Notes: a model not told the origin generated them from the letters alone. DNA of 64,000 nucleotides from Pseudohongiella acticola (GCF_001758195.1 NZ_MASR01000001.1:372001-436000), one strand, 5' to 3'. Positions 26,351-36,100 are shown, counted from the stretch's first letter. Numbers and translations: made by a program.

Positions 26351-27394
26351 TCAGTTGATTTCTTCACAAAGTCGTGGCGCAACGCGCCGCAGATCCAGTA
26401 CCTCGTCGACCAGCCCGGCTTTGGCGACAGCCATCGGCATCCCGTAGATAACACAACTTGCCTCATCCTGCGCCCAGATTGTAGCCCCTTCGGCTTTAAG
26501 CAGTCGCGCCCCTTCCCGGCCATCAGCCCCCATACCTGTGAGCACCACACCCAGGACTTTGCCGCCCAGATCCCGCGCAACGGACCCGAAGGTGACGTCC
26601 AGTGAGGGTTTGTAGTTGAGATGCGATTCACCTTCAGTCACCCGGATTCGCATATGACCATCAGACAACATCTGTTTGCCACCCGGTGCCAGATAAGCAT
26701 GCCCCGCTCGCAATACATCACCGTCTTTGGCTTCACTGACACTGATCTGACAAATCCGGTCCAGCCGCTCAGCGAACGCCTTGGTAAAAGTGCCCGGCAT
26801 ATGTTGTACCAGCAGTATGGGCAAGCGGAAGTTGGCAGGCAAGCGGGTCAGCACTTCCTGCAAGGCCATCGGCCCACCGGTAGAGGCCCCAATCACAACC
26901 AGTTGCGTTGAGCGCAGTCCGCCCCGTCGCGTCGGCGTTGCCGCGACCGCTGGCGCAGGGGCGGCCGTTGTTGGTGCAGCCGAAGCCACGGAAGTCCGGC
27001 TGCCGGACACCATAACGATACGGTCGCACAGTATTTTTTGTATTTCTTCCGGGTGCTTCGATATCTCTTCGAAGTTCTTGGGAAGATAGTCAACAGCCCC
27101 CGCCTCAAGTGCATCAAGCGTTACCCGTGCGCCCTCATAGGTCAGCGACGAAAACATCAACACTGGAATGCGCAGCTTGCGATGGATTTCACGCAAGGAG
27201 GTGATGCCATCCATCACCGGCATTTCATAGTCCATGGTGATGACATCTGGACGCAGGCGGCCTGCCTGGTCAATCGCTTCCTGGCCGTTACTTGCGGTAC
27301 CGATAACCTGCAACCGGCCATCCGCATTGATCAGTTCTGTCAGTCGACGCCGGAAGAAACCCGAATCATCGACCACCAACACCTTAATTGTCAT
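26351..27394 (-). CDS. cheB: Chemotaxis methylesterase/deamidase CheB
   Basis: Removes methyl groups from chemoreceptors for adaptation. Residues 1-120 are a receiver domain with the phospho-accepting Asp55 in VITMDYEMP; a proline/alanine-rich linker (about 135-160) follows; the esterase domain (160-347) shows the catalytic serine in VIGASTGGPMALQ, histidine in LLVQHMPGTFT and aspartate in VLTGMGADGREGA. The matching methyltransferase gene cheR is not in the window. Confidence 0.96.
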   Translation of the reverse strand: MTIKVLVVDDSGFFRRRLTELINADGRLQVIGTASNGQEAIDQAGRLRPDVITMDYEMPVMDGITSLREIHRKLRIPVLMFSSLTYEGARVTLDALEAGAVDYLPKNFEEISKHPEEIQKILCDRIVMVSGSRTSVASAAPTTAAPAPAVAATPTRRGGLRSTQLVVIGASTGGPMALQEVLTRLPANFRLPILLVQHMPGTFTKAFAERLDRICQISVSEAKDGDVLRAGHAYLAPGGKQMLSDGHMRIRVTEGESHLNYKPSLDVTFGSVARDLGGKVLGVVLTGMGADGREGARLLKAEGATIWAQDEASCVIYGMPMAVAKAGLVDEVLDLRRVAPRLCEEIN

Positions 27395-27467
27395 TGTTCA
27401 TTGTACCTGTTGGCGCTAATAGCGCCTTTGAAGCCAACCTTTACATTCCAGCTTTGCGTCGATGCCA

Positions 27468-29657
27468 TCAGGCAGCATAACGTTTAAGCAAACCGGGAAC
27501 ATCGAGAATCACTGCGATACGACCATCCCCGGTTATGGTTGCGCCGGCCATACCTGGCGTGCCGTGCAGCATTCGCCCCAGCGGCTTGATAACCACTTCC
27601 TCCTGGCCAATCAGCGTGTCCACTACAAAGCCGACCCGTTGTGCACCGACACTGACTATAACCACGTTAGCATCAGTTTTCTGTTCACCGGCACTCTGCG
27701 GCATATCCTGAGTCAGCCAACGCCGCAAATGAAACAGCGGCAAGGCTTTGTCGCGCACGGTGACAACCTGCTGTCCATCAACCACATGGGTACCGTTTAA
27801 ATCGAGGTTGAATATTTCGCTGACACTGGCCAGCGGCAAAGCAAAGGCCTGTTCGCCGACCAGAATCATCAATGTCGGCATTATCGCCAGCGTCAAGGGC
27901 ACCTTGATTTCGATGCGCGTGCCTTCGCCTGGCTTGGAGTCGATAAACACGGAGCCATTCAGTTGTGTGATTTTGGTTTTCACCACGTCCATACCAACAC
28001 CCCGGCCGGAGACATCCGAGACTTCGGTCTTGGTAGAAAAACCAGGTGCAAATATCAGATCAAAACACTCGCTGTTGCTGAGCCGGTCAGCGGCATCTTT
28101 GTCCATAATGCCTTTTTCCACGGCCTTGCCGCGCAACACATCGGGATCCATGCCATTACCATCATCACTGATGGTCAACAGGATATGATCACCTTCCTGT
28201 TCTGCCGCCAACAAAATTGTACCTTGTCGGGGTTTACCTCCCGCTGCTCGCTTGTCCGGCAATTCGATACCATGATCGACGGCGTTTCTGACCAGGTGGA
28301 CCAACGGGTCGGCAAGCGCCTCTACCAGATTCTTGTCGAGGTCGGTGTCTTCGCCGTGCAGTTCCAGTGTAACTTCTTTTTTCAAACTACGCGCCAGGTC
28401 TCTTACCACCCGGGGGAAGCGACCAAACACCTTCTTGATTGGCTGCATACGGGTCTTCATGACCGAGCTTTGCAAGTCAGCCGTCACCAGGTCCAGGTTG
28501 GCAACCGCTTTCGACAACATTTCGTCCGCAGCTGTTGATCCGATTCGAACCAGCCGGTTTCGAACCAGAACCAGTTCGCCGACCATATTCATGATGTCAT
28601 CCAGACGACGCGTATCAACGCGCACTGTGGTTTCAGCCGCAGGAGCCTGATCGGCCGCGGGCGTCTTGGTCTCGGGCTTTGTTGCCGGCTTGCTGCCTGT
28701 GGTGGGTACCGCTTTCAGAGTGGGCTTGGGTTGTGCTGCTGGCTGAACAGGTTCAGGTGTCGACGCGGGCTCCGGGGCGGTGTCGGAGGATTTTCCACCA
28801 TGGAGTTGATCGAGCAGAGCTTCAAACTCGTCATCGGTGATTTCGTCGTTATTGGGGTTGCTGGCGTCGGCTGAGGGCGCTTTATCCGCTGAGGGTGCTT
28901 TATCCGCTGAGGGCTCTTTCTTGGCTGACGGCTCTTTCTGAGCTGAGGGCTCTTTATCCGCTGAGGGCTCTTTACCAGCCGCAGACGCATTCGGCGCTCC
29001 CTGCAACTGGTCGAGCAGTGCTTCGAACTCGTCGTCGCTAATTTCATCGCCGCCGGCACCCTGGTCCGGAGCTGTCGTCGATTCGCTGGCACGGTTTTCC
29101 GCTTCCGCTTCAAAGTCCGCCGAGTCCAGTGCTGCCAGTAACTGATCGAATTCCTCGTCAGTCATGTCATCACCGGCACTGGCTTCAGCGGAAAGCTTCG
29201 CATCCTGTGGCGCCGTCACCTGAGCAACAACTGACGCATCCGGGCTCGCTGCTGCAGGCTCAAGGTCATCACCATTTGCCAGCATTTGCAACGCTTCCAG
29301 CAATTCGTCGCTTGCCGGTTCCGGCGGCACCCGCTCTTTGATCTGGGCGAACATGTTGTTCACACAATCAAGCGCCTGCAACACAATATCCATCAATTCC
29401 GAGGTCACCTGGCGCTTACCATTACGCAGGTTATCAAACAGGTTCTCAGTGACGTGGCAACAGTCGACCATTGGCGTTAGCTGCAGGAAACCTGCGCCGC
29501 CTTTGACTGTGTGAAAGCCGCGGAAGATCGCGTTCAGCAGATCTTTGTCTTCCGGTTGTTTTTCCAGCTGCACAAGTTGCTCAGAGAGCTGTTCCAGAAT
29601 TTCACCGGCCTCGACCAGGAAATCTTCCAGAATCTCTTCGTCATCAAAAAAACTCAT
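27468..29657 (-). CDS. cheA: Chemotaxis histidine kinase CheA
   Basis: Kinase that phosphorylates CheY and CheB. Domains: Hpt/P1 (1-110) with phospho-accepting His49 in RGFHTVKGG; a long acidic low-complexity linker (about 130-345) in place of a folded P2; dimerisation P3 (345-410); kinase P4 with N-box LVRNAVDHGIE and the G boxes; CheW-like P5 (600-729). The linker has six Lys/Asp-Glu/Ala-Pro-Ser-Ala hexapeptides and three copies of a D-E-[IM]-[ST]-D-[DE]-E-F-[ED]-x-L-L motif at 163, 204 and 271 resembling the CheY-binding N-terminus of FliM. AGGAG precedes the ATG by nine bases. 729 residues. Confidence 0.97.
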   Translation of the reverse strand: MSFFDDEEILEDFLVEAGEILEQLSEQLVQLEKQPEDKDLLNAIFRGFHTVKGGAGFLQLTPMVDCCHVTENLFDNLRNGKRQVTSELMDIVLQALDCVNNMFAQIKERVPPEPASDELLEALQMLANGDDLEPAAASPDASVVAQVTAPQDAKLSAEASAGDDMTDEEFDQLLAALDSADFEAEAENRASESTTAPDQGAGGDEISDDEFEALLDQLQGAPNASAAGKEPSADKEPSAQKEPSAKKEPSADKAPSADKAPSADASNPNNDEITDDEFEALLDQLHGGKSSDTAPEPASTPEPVQPAAQPKPTLKAVPTTGSKPATKPETKTPAADQAPAAETTVRVDTRRLDDIMNMVGELVLVRNRLVRIGSTAADEMLSKAVANLDLVTADLQSSVMKTRMQPIKKVFGRFPRVVRDLARSLKKEVTLELHGEDTDLDKNLVEALADPLVHLVRNAVDHGIELPDKRAAGGKPRQGTILLAAEQEGDHILLTISDDGNGMDPDVLRGKAVEKGIMDKDAADRLSNSECFDLIFAPGFSTKTEVSDVSGRGVGMDVVKTKITQLNGSVFIDSKPGEGTRIEIKVPLTLAIMPTLMILVGEQAFALPLASVSEIFNLDLNGTHVVDGQQVVTVRDKALPLFHLRRWLTQDMPQSAGEQKTDANVVIVSVGAQRVGFVVDTLIGQEEVVIKPLGRMLHGTPGMAGATITGDGRIAVILDVPGLLKRYAA
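28870..28977. repeat. Six 18-bp tandem repeats inside cheA
   Basis: Six consecutive 18-base units beginning GCTGASGGC/T occupy 28870-28977 with few differences between copies. On the coding strand they encode six hexapeptides of the type x-K-[EA]-P-S-A in the CheA linker. The unit length is a multiple of three, so copy number could change without a frameshift. Confidence 0.9.
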
Positions 29658-29708
29658 GTTGCTGCTCTCCTGCGATTCACCATCATCAGCCTCTGGCTGT
29701 TGCGTGAG

Positions 29709-30572
29709 TCAAAATCCAAGACTGGATAACAAATCGTCGACATCATCCTGGCCTGAAACCACGTCCTGATTATTCTGCTGATTGATTTGCGGCCCTTCAG
29801 CACGAATGCGTTGACTCTCGTCCCGCTCAGCCTTCTGGTCACTGCTGGCCGGCTTGATACCGGCAACCTCTTCAACATTACTGGCAAGTTTGACCAGCCG
29901 AACCAGATTCTGTTCTACGTCACTGACCAGCTCGATTACCCGCTTGATTACCTGGCCACTAAGGTCCTGATAACCTTGCGCCATCAAAATATCGGTGAGT
30001 CGGGTATGTATTCCCTGTCCGTCGTCGCTGATACGCTGCAGAAGCTCACCAACACGCTCAAACAACGCTGCCGAAGCGTCTTTCTGTGTCGCGCCTTCAG
30101 CCTGGAAGGCAATCCAGTCTTTATGAAGGTCGGCACTGTCATCAACGAGCTTTTGCACCATGGGCGCAGCTTCGTCGACACGGTCCATGGTCTGATTGGC
30201 AGCATCTTCTGTCATGGCAATAACATAGTTCAATCGACTGCGAGCATCCGCCATTTCCGACAGCTCGTGTTTGACCTCAGCACTGCCATGCAAACCAATT
30301 TCCAGATGAAAATCCTTCAGGGCATTGTGCAAGGCCCGGGTCAGTCGGCCCACTTCAACATAAAGCGTTTCATCTCGAGCGTGGTTTATCTGATGGATAT
30401 AATCGGCCACTGCCGCCATGTCGTCCCGTTGCAGCGCTTCCAACAGCTGCTGTTTTCGCTCAACCATGGCATCCATGAAGCTTTTAGCGCCGGCTGCAGC
30501 CAGCTCTGAAATTTCGGAATCCGACGGGACTTTGCCCGCTTTTGCCAATGTATTTTTCTTTGAATCTGACAT
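29709..30572 (-). CDS. cheZ: CheY phosphatase CheZ
   Basis: Dephosphorylates CheY-P. The 287-residue, largely helical product has the catalytic glutamine segment MAQGYQDLSGQVIKRV and ends in DDVDDLLSSLGF, the CheY-binding tail. A variable, Glu/Gln-rich linker joins the two. The reading frame is open to 30620, but the ATG at 30572 is preceded by AAGGGAAG and lies ten bases after the cheY stop. Located directly between cheY and cheA. Confidence 0.94.
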   Translation of the reverse strand: MSDSKKNTLAKAGKVPSDSEISELAAAGAKSFMDAMVERKQQLLEALQRDDMAAVADYIHQINHARDETLYVEVGRLTRALHNALKDFHLEIGLHGSAEVKHELSEMADARSRLNYVIAMTEDAANQTMDRVDEAAPMVQKLVDDSADLHKDWIAFQAEGATQKDASAALFERVGELLQRISDDGQGIHTRLTDILMAQGYQDLSGQVIKRVIELVSDVEQNLVRLVKLASNVEEVAGIKPASSDQKAERDESQRIRAEGPQINQQNNQDVVSGQDDVDDLLSSLGF

Positions 30573-30582
30573 TTGGCTTCCC

Positions 30583-30963
30583 TTAATTGTTGGCGTCGAT
30601 GCGCTCAAAGATTTTCTCAATCTTTTCCTGCAGCGCCGCTGCCGTAAAAGGTTTCACCACATAGCCATTCACACCTGCCTGGGCCGCTGCGATAATCTGA
30701 TCTCTCTTCGCCTCAGCCGTCACCATCAGTATAGGCAGGGTTTTCAGCTTTTCGCTGGCTCGGCAGGCCTTTAGCAAATCGATACCGGTCATGCCCGGCA
30801 TGTTCCAGTCGGTGATAAGGAAATCAAACTGCCCGTTCTCCAGCATTGGCAACGCGGAGCTACCGTCATCTGCCTCAGCGGTATTGGTGAACCCCAGGTC
30901 CCGTAACAGATTCTTGATAATCCGACGCATTGTTGAGAAATCATCAACAATGAGTATTTTCAT
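30583..30963 (-). CDS. cheY: Chemotaxis response regulator CheY
   Basis: Single receiver domain that binds the flagellar switch when phosphorylated. The phospho-acceptor is Asp52 in [10 protein letters not shown]; the acidic pair is in IVDDFS, with the threonine in MVTAEA and lysine in VVKPF. An in-frame GTG eight codons upstream exists, but [14 protein letters not shown] is the standard N-terminus, giving 126 residues. A sigma-28-type promoter lies about 80 bases upstream. Confidence 0.97.
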   Translation of the reverse strand: MKILIVDDFSTMRRIIKNLLRDLGFTNTAEADDGSSALPMLENGQFDFLITDWNMPGMTGIDLLKACRASEKLKTLPILMVTAEAKRDQIIAAAQAGVNGYVVKPFTAAALQEKIEKIFERIDANN

Positions 30964-31041
30964 GTTCTTGTCCAAAACCGCCTCCACGTCGTGTGCTCAA
31001 CCCGGGGATACACGCCACCGGCGAGGTATCTCCCTAGCAGG

Positions 31042-31068
31042 TTATCGCTTGAAAGTTAAAAAAATTTA
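31042..31068 (-). promoter_or_regulatory. FliA (sigma-28) promoter for cheY
   Basis: On the minus strand TAAA at 31065-31068 is followed after exactly 15 bases by AGCGATAA (consensus GCCGATAA, six of eight), the spacing of FliA promoters. The start point would be near 31035, 70 bases before cheY. fliA is the next gene upstream. A TATAAT on the same strand at 31102-31107 offers a possible second, sigma-70 start. Confidence 0.7.
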
Positions 31069-31147
31069 GCACTAATAAGGAAATAAATTCAGATGGCGAG
31101 CATTATAGCTCAGCGCGAAGCGCTTGTGGTGTGGGATATCAGGTAGC

Positions 31148-31882
31148 TTAGCGCCATTCCTGAAGGCGCGCGCGCAGACGGAGTGCCGCCTGGCTGTGTA
31201 TCTGGCTGATACGGGATTCGCTGACGCCCAGAACCTCACCAATCTCTTTCAGATTGAGTTCTTCATCGTAATAAAGTGCCAGTACGAGCTTTTCACGCTC
31301 TGGCAGGCCTTCAATCGCTTTCGCCAGATGCGCCCGAAAGTCCTCGTCCTGAATTTCATCTGCCGGGCCTGATATTTCGCCCGACGCAGCTTCAAGCGCG
31401 GAGTCGTCCCCGCCTTCTGTCAGATCATCAAAGCTGAACAGCCGGCTGCCGGAAGCATCCTGCAGGATCGAGTAGTAGGTTTCCAGGTCAATGCCCAATT
31501 CTTCGGCTACTTCGGTGTCTTTGGCGTCACTGCCAGTGCGCATCTCTACCGATTTGACGGCCGCTGCCACCTCGCGTGACTTGCGGTGCACTGAACGTGG
31601 GGCCCAGTCACCACGACGAATCTCATCCAGCATGGCGCCACGTATGCGAATGCCGGCATAGGTTTCAAAACTGGCACCCTTGGACATATCATACTTGCGG
31701 GCAGCTTCCAGCAGGCCAATCATGCCTGATTGAATCAGATCATCAAGTTGCACACTGGACGGCATTCGCATAAGCAAATGATGCGCAATACGTTTCACCA
31801 GAGGAGCATGCTGCGTAACCAGCTCATTCATGCTTCCGGATTGCACGTCCTGATAGACTGAGGCGCCTGTAGATCCTGTCAT
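31148..31882 (-). CDS. fliA: Flagellar sigma factor FliA (sigma-28)
   Basis: Alternative sigma factor for late flagellar and chemotaxis genes. Region 2 is seen in LVKRIAHHLLMRMPSSVQLDDLIQSGMIGLLEAARKYD (given here as the segment start and motif only: DDLIQSGMIGLLEA), region 4 helix-turn-helix in LKEIGEVLGVSESRISQIH. The frame opens at 31936 inside fleN, but the ATG at 31882, beginning MTGSTGAS, fits the family length (244 residues). Confidence 0.95.
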   Translation of the reverse strand: MTGSTGASVYQDVQSGSMNELVTQHAPLVKRIAHHLLMRMPSSVQLDDLIQSGMIGLLEAARKYDMSKGASFETYAGIRIRGAMLDEIRRGDWAPRSVHRKSREVAAAVKSVEMRTGSDAKDTEVAEELGIDLETYYSILQDASGSRLFSFDDLTEGGDDSALEAASGEISGPADEIQDEDFRAHLAKAIEGLPEREKLVLALYYDEELNLKEIGEVLGVSESRISQIHSQAALRLRARLQEWR

Positions 31883-31904
31883 AAACAATCCCGTTGAGTC
31901 CTTA

Positions 31905-32711
31905 TCAGGACATCCCCTGAACGAGTCGCTCGACAAAAAACTCCATCTGACCGGTCGCCTGCGTTCTCACCGGCCACTGACTGACCTCCTTTGCCAGTCG
32001 ACGATAAGCGCCGGCAGCTTTACTGCCCGGATAGGAGTCCAGCGTCGGGCGCTGTCGCTGAACTGCCTTGCGAAGCGTTTCATCAAACGGTATATCACCC
32101 GCATAGCGCAGATTCACATCCAGAAACCGACCCGCAACGCCTGCAAATCGATTGAACATGTTGCGCCCCTCGCCTTCAGAGCGGGTCATATTGGCAACGA
32201 TTCTGAAGTCCTGCAAATGGCAGTCCCGGTGTAATAATTTAATCAGGGCATAAGCGTCTGTCATTGACGACGGCTCATCACAGACAACGACTAGCACTTC
32301 CTGCGCAGCTCTGACAAAACTGACGACAGAGTCAGAGATACCTGCGGCCGTATCGATCACCAGGACATCCAGTTCGTCCGCCAGTTCACTGAACGCGTTA
32401 ACTATACCAGCGTGTTGATTAGGGCCCATGGTGACCAGTGACTGCACACCAGAGGACGCCGGTATGACGTTAATTCCGTGTGACGGAACCATGATGTCAC
32501 GCAGTGAACATTCGCCAGAAAGGACATCAGCAATGGTACGTTGGGCCTTGATACCCAATAGAATATCGACATTGGCCAGACCGAGATCAGCATCCATTAG
32601 AACGACGCGCTTGTCCAGCTGTGCCAGCGCCAGGCTGAGGTTTACTGAAATACTTGTTTTGCCTACGCCACCTTTACCACCGGTCACTGCAAGCACTTGA
32701 ATGGGATGCAT
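31905..32711 (-). CDS. fleN: Flagellar number regulator FleN/FlhG
   Basis: MinD-type ATPase that limits polar flagellar number and in Pseudomonas restrains FleQ. The 268-residue product opens with the Walker A TGGKGGVGKTSISVNL and has LMDADLGLANVDILLG and VLVIDTAAGISDSV. The ATG at 32711 is preferred over a TTG six codons earlier. It follows flhF by 48 bases, the standard flhF-fleN-fliA order. Cyclic di-GMP links FleN, FleQ and the GGDEF gene in this window only by inference. Confidence 0.95.
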   Translation of the reverse strand: MHPIQVLAVTGGKGGVGKTSISVNLSLALAQLDKRVVLMDADLGLANVDILLGIKAQRTIADVLSGECSLRDIMVPSHGINVIPASSGVQSLVTMGPNQHAGIVNAFSELADELDVLVIDTAAGISDSVVSFVRAAQEVLVVVCDEPSSMTDAYALIKLLHRDCHLQDFRIVANMTRSEGEGRNMFNRFAGVAGRFLDVNLRYAGDIPFDETLRKAVQRQRPTLDSYPGSKAAGAYRRLAKEVSQWPVRTQATGQMEFFVERLVQGMS

Positions 32712-32759
32712 TCCCTGTTTTCTCCCCAACTGGTTACCGTCGGCCAGACCGTCAGCCCG

Positions 32760-33911
32760 TTAGTTCAGCCCTGCGACACGCAGTTCGGCTGGTGACTGAC
32801 TGCCATATTCGGTCATTAGCCGCTCTTTCTCAACAGGCACGGCCGCTTGTCTTCTGCCCAGGGCAACAGCGCGTTTTACCAGCGCCGAAGCCTGTGCCAA
32901 CGCAATATCATCGGGAATCGACTGTCCAAAGGTTTCATAAACCACGGGCAGATCGCGTTCGATGGTCAGCGCGAGCGCATCGCCAAGCACACATGCCTCA
33001 TCCAGATGAGTGAGAATACACGCAGAAACATCTGCCGTCGAACAGGTTTTCCATGCAGCCCGTAAAACCTGGGCCTGGCTTGTCGCCGGCAGGACAACCC
33101 ATTTTTGTACCTGTGGCTGATCACGCAGTAGTGTCAGTTGTCGTTGCTGCTCCGGATGATGAGACGGGAGGCCGGCAGTATCAACCAGAACCAGCTGTTT
33201 ATGGCCCAGGCTTTCCAGCGTATCGTCCAGGGAATGCTGGTTGTCTACTATCCGCACACTCACGCCCAGGATTCGTCCCAGTGTCCGCAATTGTTCATGC
33301 GCCGCCAGGCGAAAACTGTCAGTGGTAACGAGCGCAACATCCTGCGGACCGTGTTGCAAAACATACCGGGTCGCCAGTTTAGCGATGGTCGTCGTCTTGC
33401 CGGCGCCGGTTGGCCCCAAAAAGGCAAACACACCGCCCTGCTCAATCGGATCATGACCTAACACTGGCAGCGCCTTGACCAGGCTTCCCAATACCTGTTT
33501 CCAGACTTGATCCAGCGTTTTCCCCGGTTTGATTGCAGTCAGCAACTGCCGGCTCAGAAAACCCGGCACACCCATCGCCGATAACCGTTCCCAGATCACC
33601 GCCTGCAGTGGCGACTGGCTGCTAAATTGCTCCCAGGCCAGCCCGTTGAGACGCTGCTGGAGCAATGTACGTATACTGTGCAGCTCGCTGCGCATGGCGC
33701 CCATCTCAGCCTTGCTGACCGAAGGTGGAGGCACAGCTGCCGCTTCTGTCGGCTTTTTTACTACCGGCGCTGGACTCAGGGTCGCGATGACCTCAACTCC
33801 GCCTGTTGCCAGACTGCGCGTCGACAAAATGGCAGCATCTTCGCCCAGTTCCTCGCGCACTTGAAGAAGTGCTTGCCGCATATCTTTGGCCAGGATCTTT
33901 TTAAGCTGCAT
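32760..33911 (-). CDS. flhF: Flagellar biosynthesis GTPase FlhF
   Basis: SRP-family GTPase that places the flagellum at the pole. The 383-residue product has a variable basic N-terminal part, the N domain, and the G domain with P-loop GPTGAGKTTTIAKLA, TTDSFRLAAHEQL, the DTAGLPS motif and ILTHLDE at the usual TKxD place. GAGGAG is eight bases before the ATG. It follows flhA by 47 bases. Confidence 0.95.
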   Translation of the reverse strand: MQLKKILAKDMRQALLQVREELGEDAAILSTRSLATGGVEVIATLSPAPVVKKPTEAAAVPPPSVSKAEMGAMRSELHSIRTLLQQRLNGLAWEQFSSQSPLQAVIWERLSAMGVPGFLSRQLLTAIKPGKTLDQVWKQVLGSLVKALPVLGHDPIEQGGVFAFLGPTGAGKTTTIAKLATRYVLQHGPQDVALVTTDSFRLAAHEQLRTLGRILGVSVRIVDNQHSLDDTLESLGHKQLVLVDTAGLPSHHPEQQRQLTLLRDQPQVQKWVVLPATSQAQVLRAAWKTCSTADVSACILTHLDEACVLGDALALTIERDLPVVYETFGQSIPDDIALAQASALVKRAVALGRRQAAVPVEKERLMTEYGSQSPAELRVAGLN

Positions 33912-33958
33912 TGTTGCTCCTCACATCTCGTTTTTACGGTAGTTTCGAACCACGATCT

Positions 33959-36100
33959 TCACTGACCAATCGTGGCGACAATCGTAATTTGTTTGTTGTC
34001 CGGTACTTCCTGGTATGACAGCACTTTCACACCTGACAGAGTGAACCTGACAAACCGGCTCAGCAGAGGTCGCAGTGGCGCTCCTACTAACAACACTGCC
34101 GGATTGCCGGCAATTTCCTGCCGTTGTGCCGCCTGCATCAGCGACTGCTGCAAACGCTCGGCAATGCCGGGCTCGATAACCACGCTATCGTCGATGTAAC
34201 CACCGTCTTGTTGCTGAGCGCTTTGCTGTACTGCTTTAAGCAATATCTGTTCCAGAGTTGGATCAAGGGTGATAACAGGCAGCTCAGCCTTGTTACCGTA
34301 GATGCCCTGAACGATTACGCGTGCCAACGCCACACGCACCGCGGCGGTCAAAGTGACGGGATCTTGACTCCTGCCAGCGACAGACGCCAATGCTTCGCCG
34401 ATACTGCGCATATCTTTGACGGGGATGCCCTCCTGCAACAGGTTCTGTAGAACCTTGCGAAGCACATTGCCATTGAGTTGATTGGGTAACTCTTCCGCCA
34501 GTTTCTTCGACGACTTGGCAAGAATTCCCAACAGCTCGTGAACCTCATCATGTCCCAGCAATTCATGCGCGTGTTTGTGCAACAGCGTGTTCATATGAGT
34601 GGCAACAACCGTACTGGCATCTACCACGGTATAACCAAGCGACTGCACCTGATCACGTTGGGGTGGCTCGATCCACAGGGCCTCCAGCCCGAATGCAGGA
34701 TCCTTGGTAGCTATACCCTGGGCTTTACCGTAGACCTGGCCCGGGTTGATGGCCATTTCACGCTCAGGATGTATTTCCGCGCCACCGATATTGACCCCCA
34801 TCAAATTAATGCGGTATTCATTAGGTTGCAGATCAAGGTTGTCGCGAATGTGGACAGAGGGCACAAGAAACCCAAGCTCCTGTGACAGCTTTTTGCGTAT
34901 ACCCTTGATACGGGCCAGCAATTGTCCGCCCTGATCTTTGTCTACCAGCGGAATCAGTCGGTAGCCAACTTCAAGCCCAACAACGTCAACCGGCATGACA
35001 TCGTTCCAGCCCAGTTCCTGCTGCTCGGTTGTGGCTTTAACTTCTTTGGCGGATTGATCAGCAATGGCGGCCTCGTCGACTTCAGTGGCCTGCTTCTGTT
35101 GGCGCATGTAGATGGTCACTGAGCCAGCCACTGCTGCAAATGCCAGCGACAGGAACGCCAGATGCGGCATACCAGGCACGATGCCCATAACGAACAGGAC
35201 CATGCCCGCGATACCCAGTGAGCGTGGCGTAGCGAACATCTGACTGATGACCTGCGAGCCCATCATTTCCGAGTTATTGTTGCGGGTCACCATGATCGCC
35301 GCTGCCGTTGACAACACCAGTGCCGGGATCTGCGCGACCAGACCATCACCAATAGTCAGCAGGGCGTAGCGTTCGGTGGCAGTGCTGAAGTCCAGGCCGT
35401 GCTGCATCATGCCTATGGCCAGCCCGCCAATCATGTTGATGACCAGAATCAGAATACCGGCAATTGCATCGCCTTTAACAAATTTGCTGGCACCGTCCAT
35501 GGCACCGTAAAAATCAGCCTCTTGAGTAATGTCCTGTCGACGCACGCGCGCCTGCTCTTGATCAATAATGCCCGCGTTAAGGTCGGCATCGACGGCCATC
35601 TGTTTGCCCGGCATTGCGTCCAGCGTAAAGCGGGCACTGACCTCGGCGATTCGACCGGCACCTTTGGTGACAACAACAAAGTTGATGATAATGAGAATCA
35701 GGAATACGATGAGGCCAACGGCGTAGTTACCACCAATCACCACCTCACCGAATGACTCGATAACACGGCCAGCGGCCGCTCCACCTTCATGACCATTCAA
35801 CAGCACCACGCGCGTTGACGCCACATTCAGTGCCAGACGCAGCAGCGTCGAAATCAACAGAATCGTCGGAAAGACCGCAAAATCCAGTGGCCGCATCGCG
35901 TATACCGCAACACACAGAACCACCAGTGCAATGGTTATATTAAACGTGAAAAATACATCCAGCAGAATTGGCGGAATCGGCAATGTCATCATTGCCAGAA
36001 TCACCAGCAGCAAAACCGGTATCCCGAGATTACCTTCTGTCAGAGTACGGGCATTCGTTGCCAACGTCGCTCGGTTCAGATTGCCGCTAAAATTCAACAT
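33959..36100 (-). CDS. flhA: Flagellar export gate protein FlhA
   Basis: Largest membrane component of the flagellar type III export gate. The 713-residue product has about eight N-terminal membrane helices, the conserved FHIPEP region (seen as RFTLDAMPGKQMAVDADLNAGII, cited here by its core DAMPGKQMA) and a large cytoplasmic domain from about residue 350 that docks export chaperones. It is preceded by a 244-base gap with possible sigma-54 sites. The Shine-Dalgarno is weak. Confidence 0.97.
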   Translation of the reverse strand: MLNFSGNLNRATLATNARTLTEGNLGIPVLLLVILAMMTLPIPPILLDVFFTFNITIALVVLCVAVYAMRPLDFAVFPTILLISTLLRLALNVASTRVVLLNGHEGGAAAGRVIESFGEVVIGGNYAVGLIVFLILIIINFVVVTKGAGRIAEVSARFTLDAMPGKQMAVDADLNAGIIDQEQARVRRQDITQEADFYGAMDGASKFVKGDAIAGILILVINMIGGLAIGMMQHGLDFSTATERYALLTIGDGLVAQIPALVLSTAAAIMVTRNNNSEMMGSQVISQMFATPRSLGIAGMVLFVMGIVPGMPHLAFLSLAFAAVAGSVTIYMRQQKQATEVDEAAIADQSAKEVKATTEQQELGWNDVMPVDVVGLEVGYRLIPLVDKDQGGQLLARIKGIRKKLSQELGFLVPSVHIRDNLDLQPNEYRINLMGVNIGGAEIHPEREMAINPGQVYGKAQGIATKDPAFGLEALWIEPPQRDQVQSLGYTVVDASTVVATHMNTLLHKHAHELLGHDEVHELLGILAKSSKKLAEELPNQLNGNVLRKVLQNLLQEGIPVKDMRSIGEALASVAGRSQDPVTLTAAVRVALARVIVQGIYGNKAELPVITLDPTLEQILLKAVQQSAQQQDGGYIDDSVVIEPGIAERLQQSLMQAAQRQEIAGNPAVLLVGAPLRPLLSRFVRFTLSGVKVLSYQEVPDNKQITIVATIGQ

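Noticed and set aside
28870-28977. Regular repeats that might suggest a CRISPR array
   Set aside because: Units are adjacent with no spacers and are translated as part of CheA.
30964-30987. GTG start giving CheY eight extra residues
   Set aside because: The standard CheY N-terminus begins at the ATG at 30963 and the extra residues match no family member known to me.
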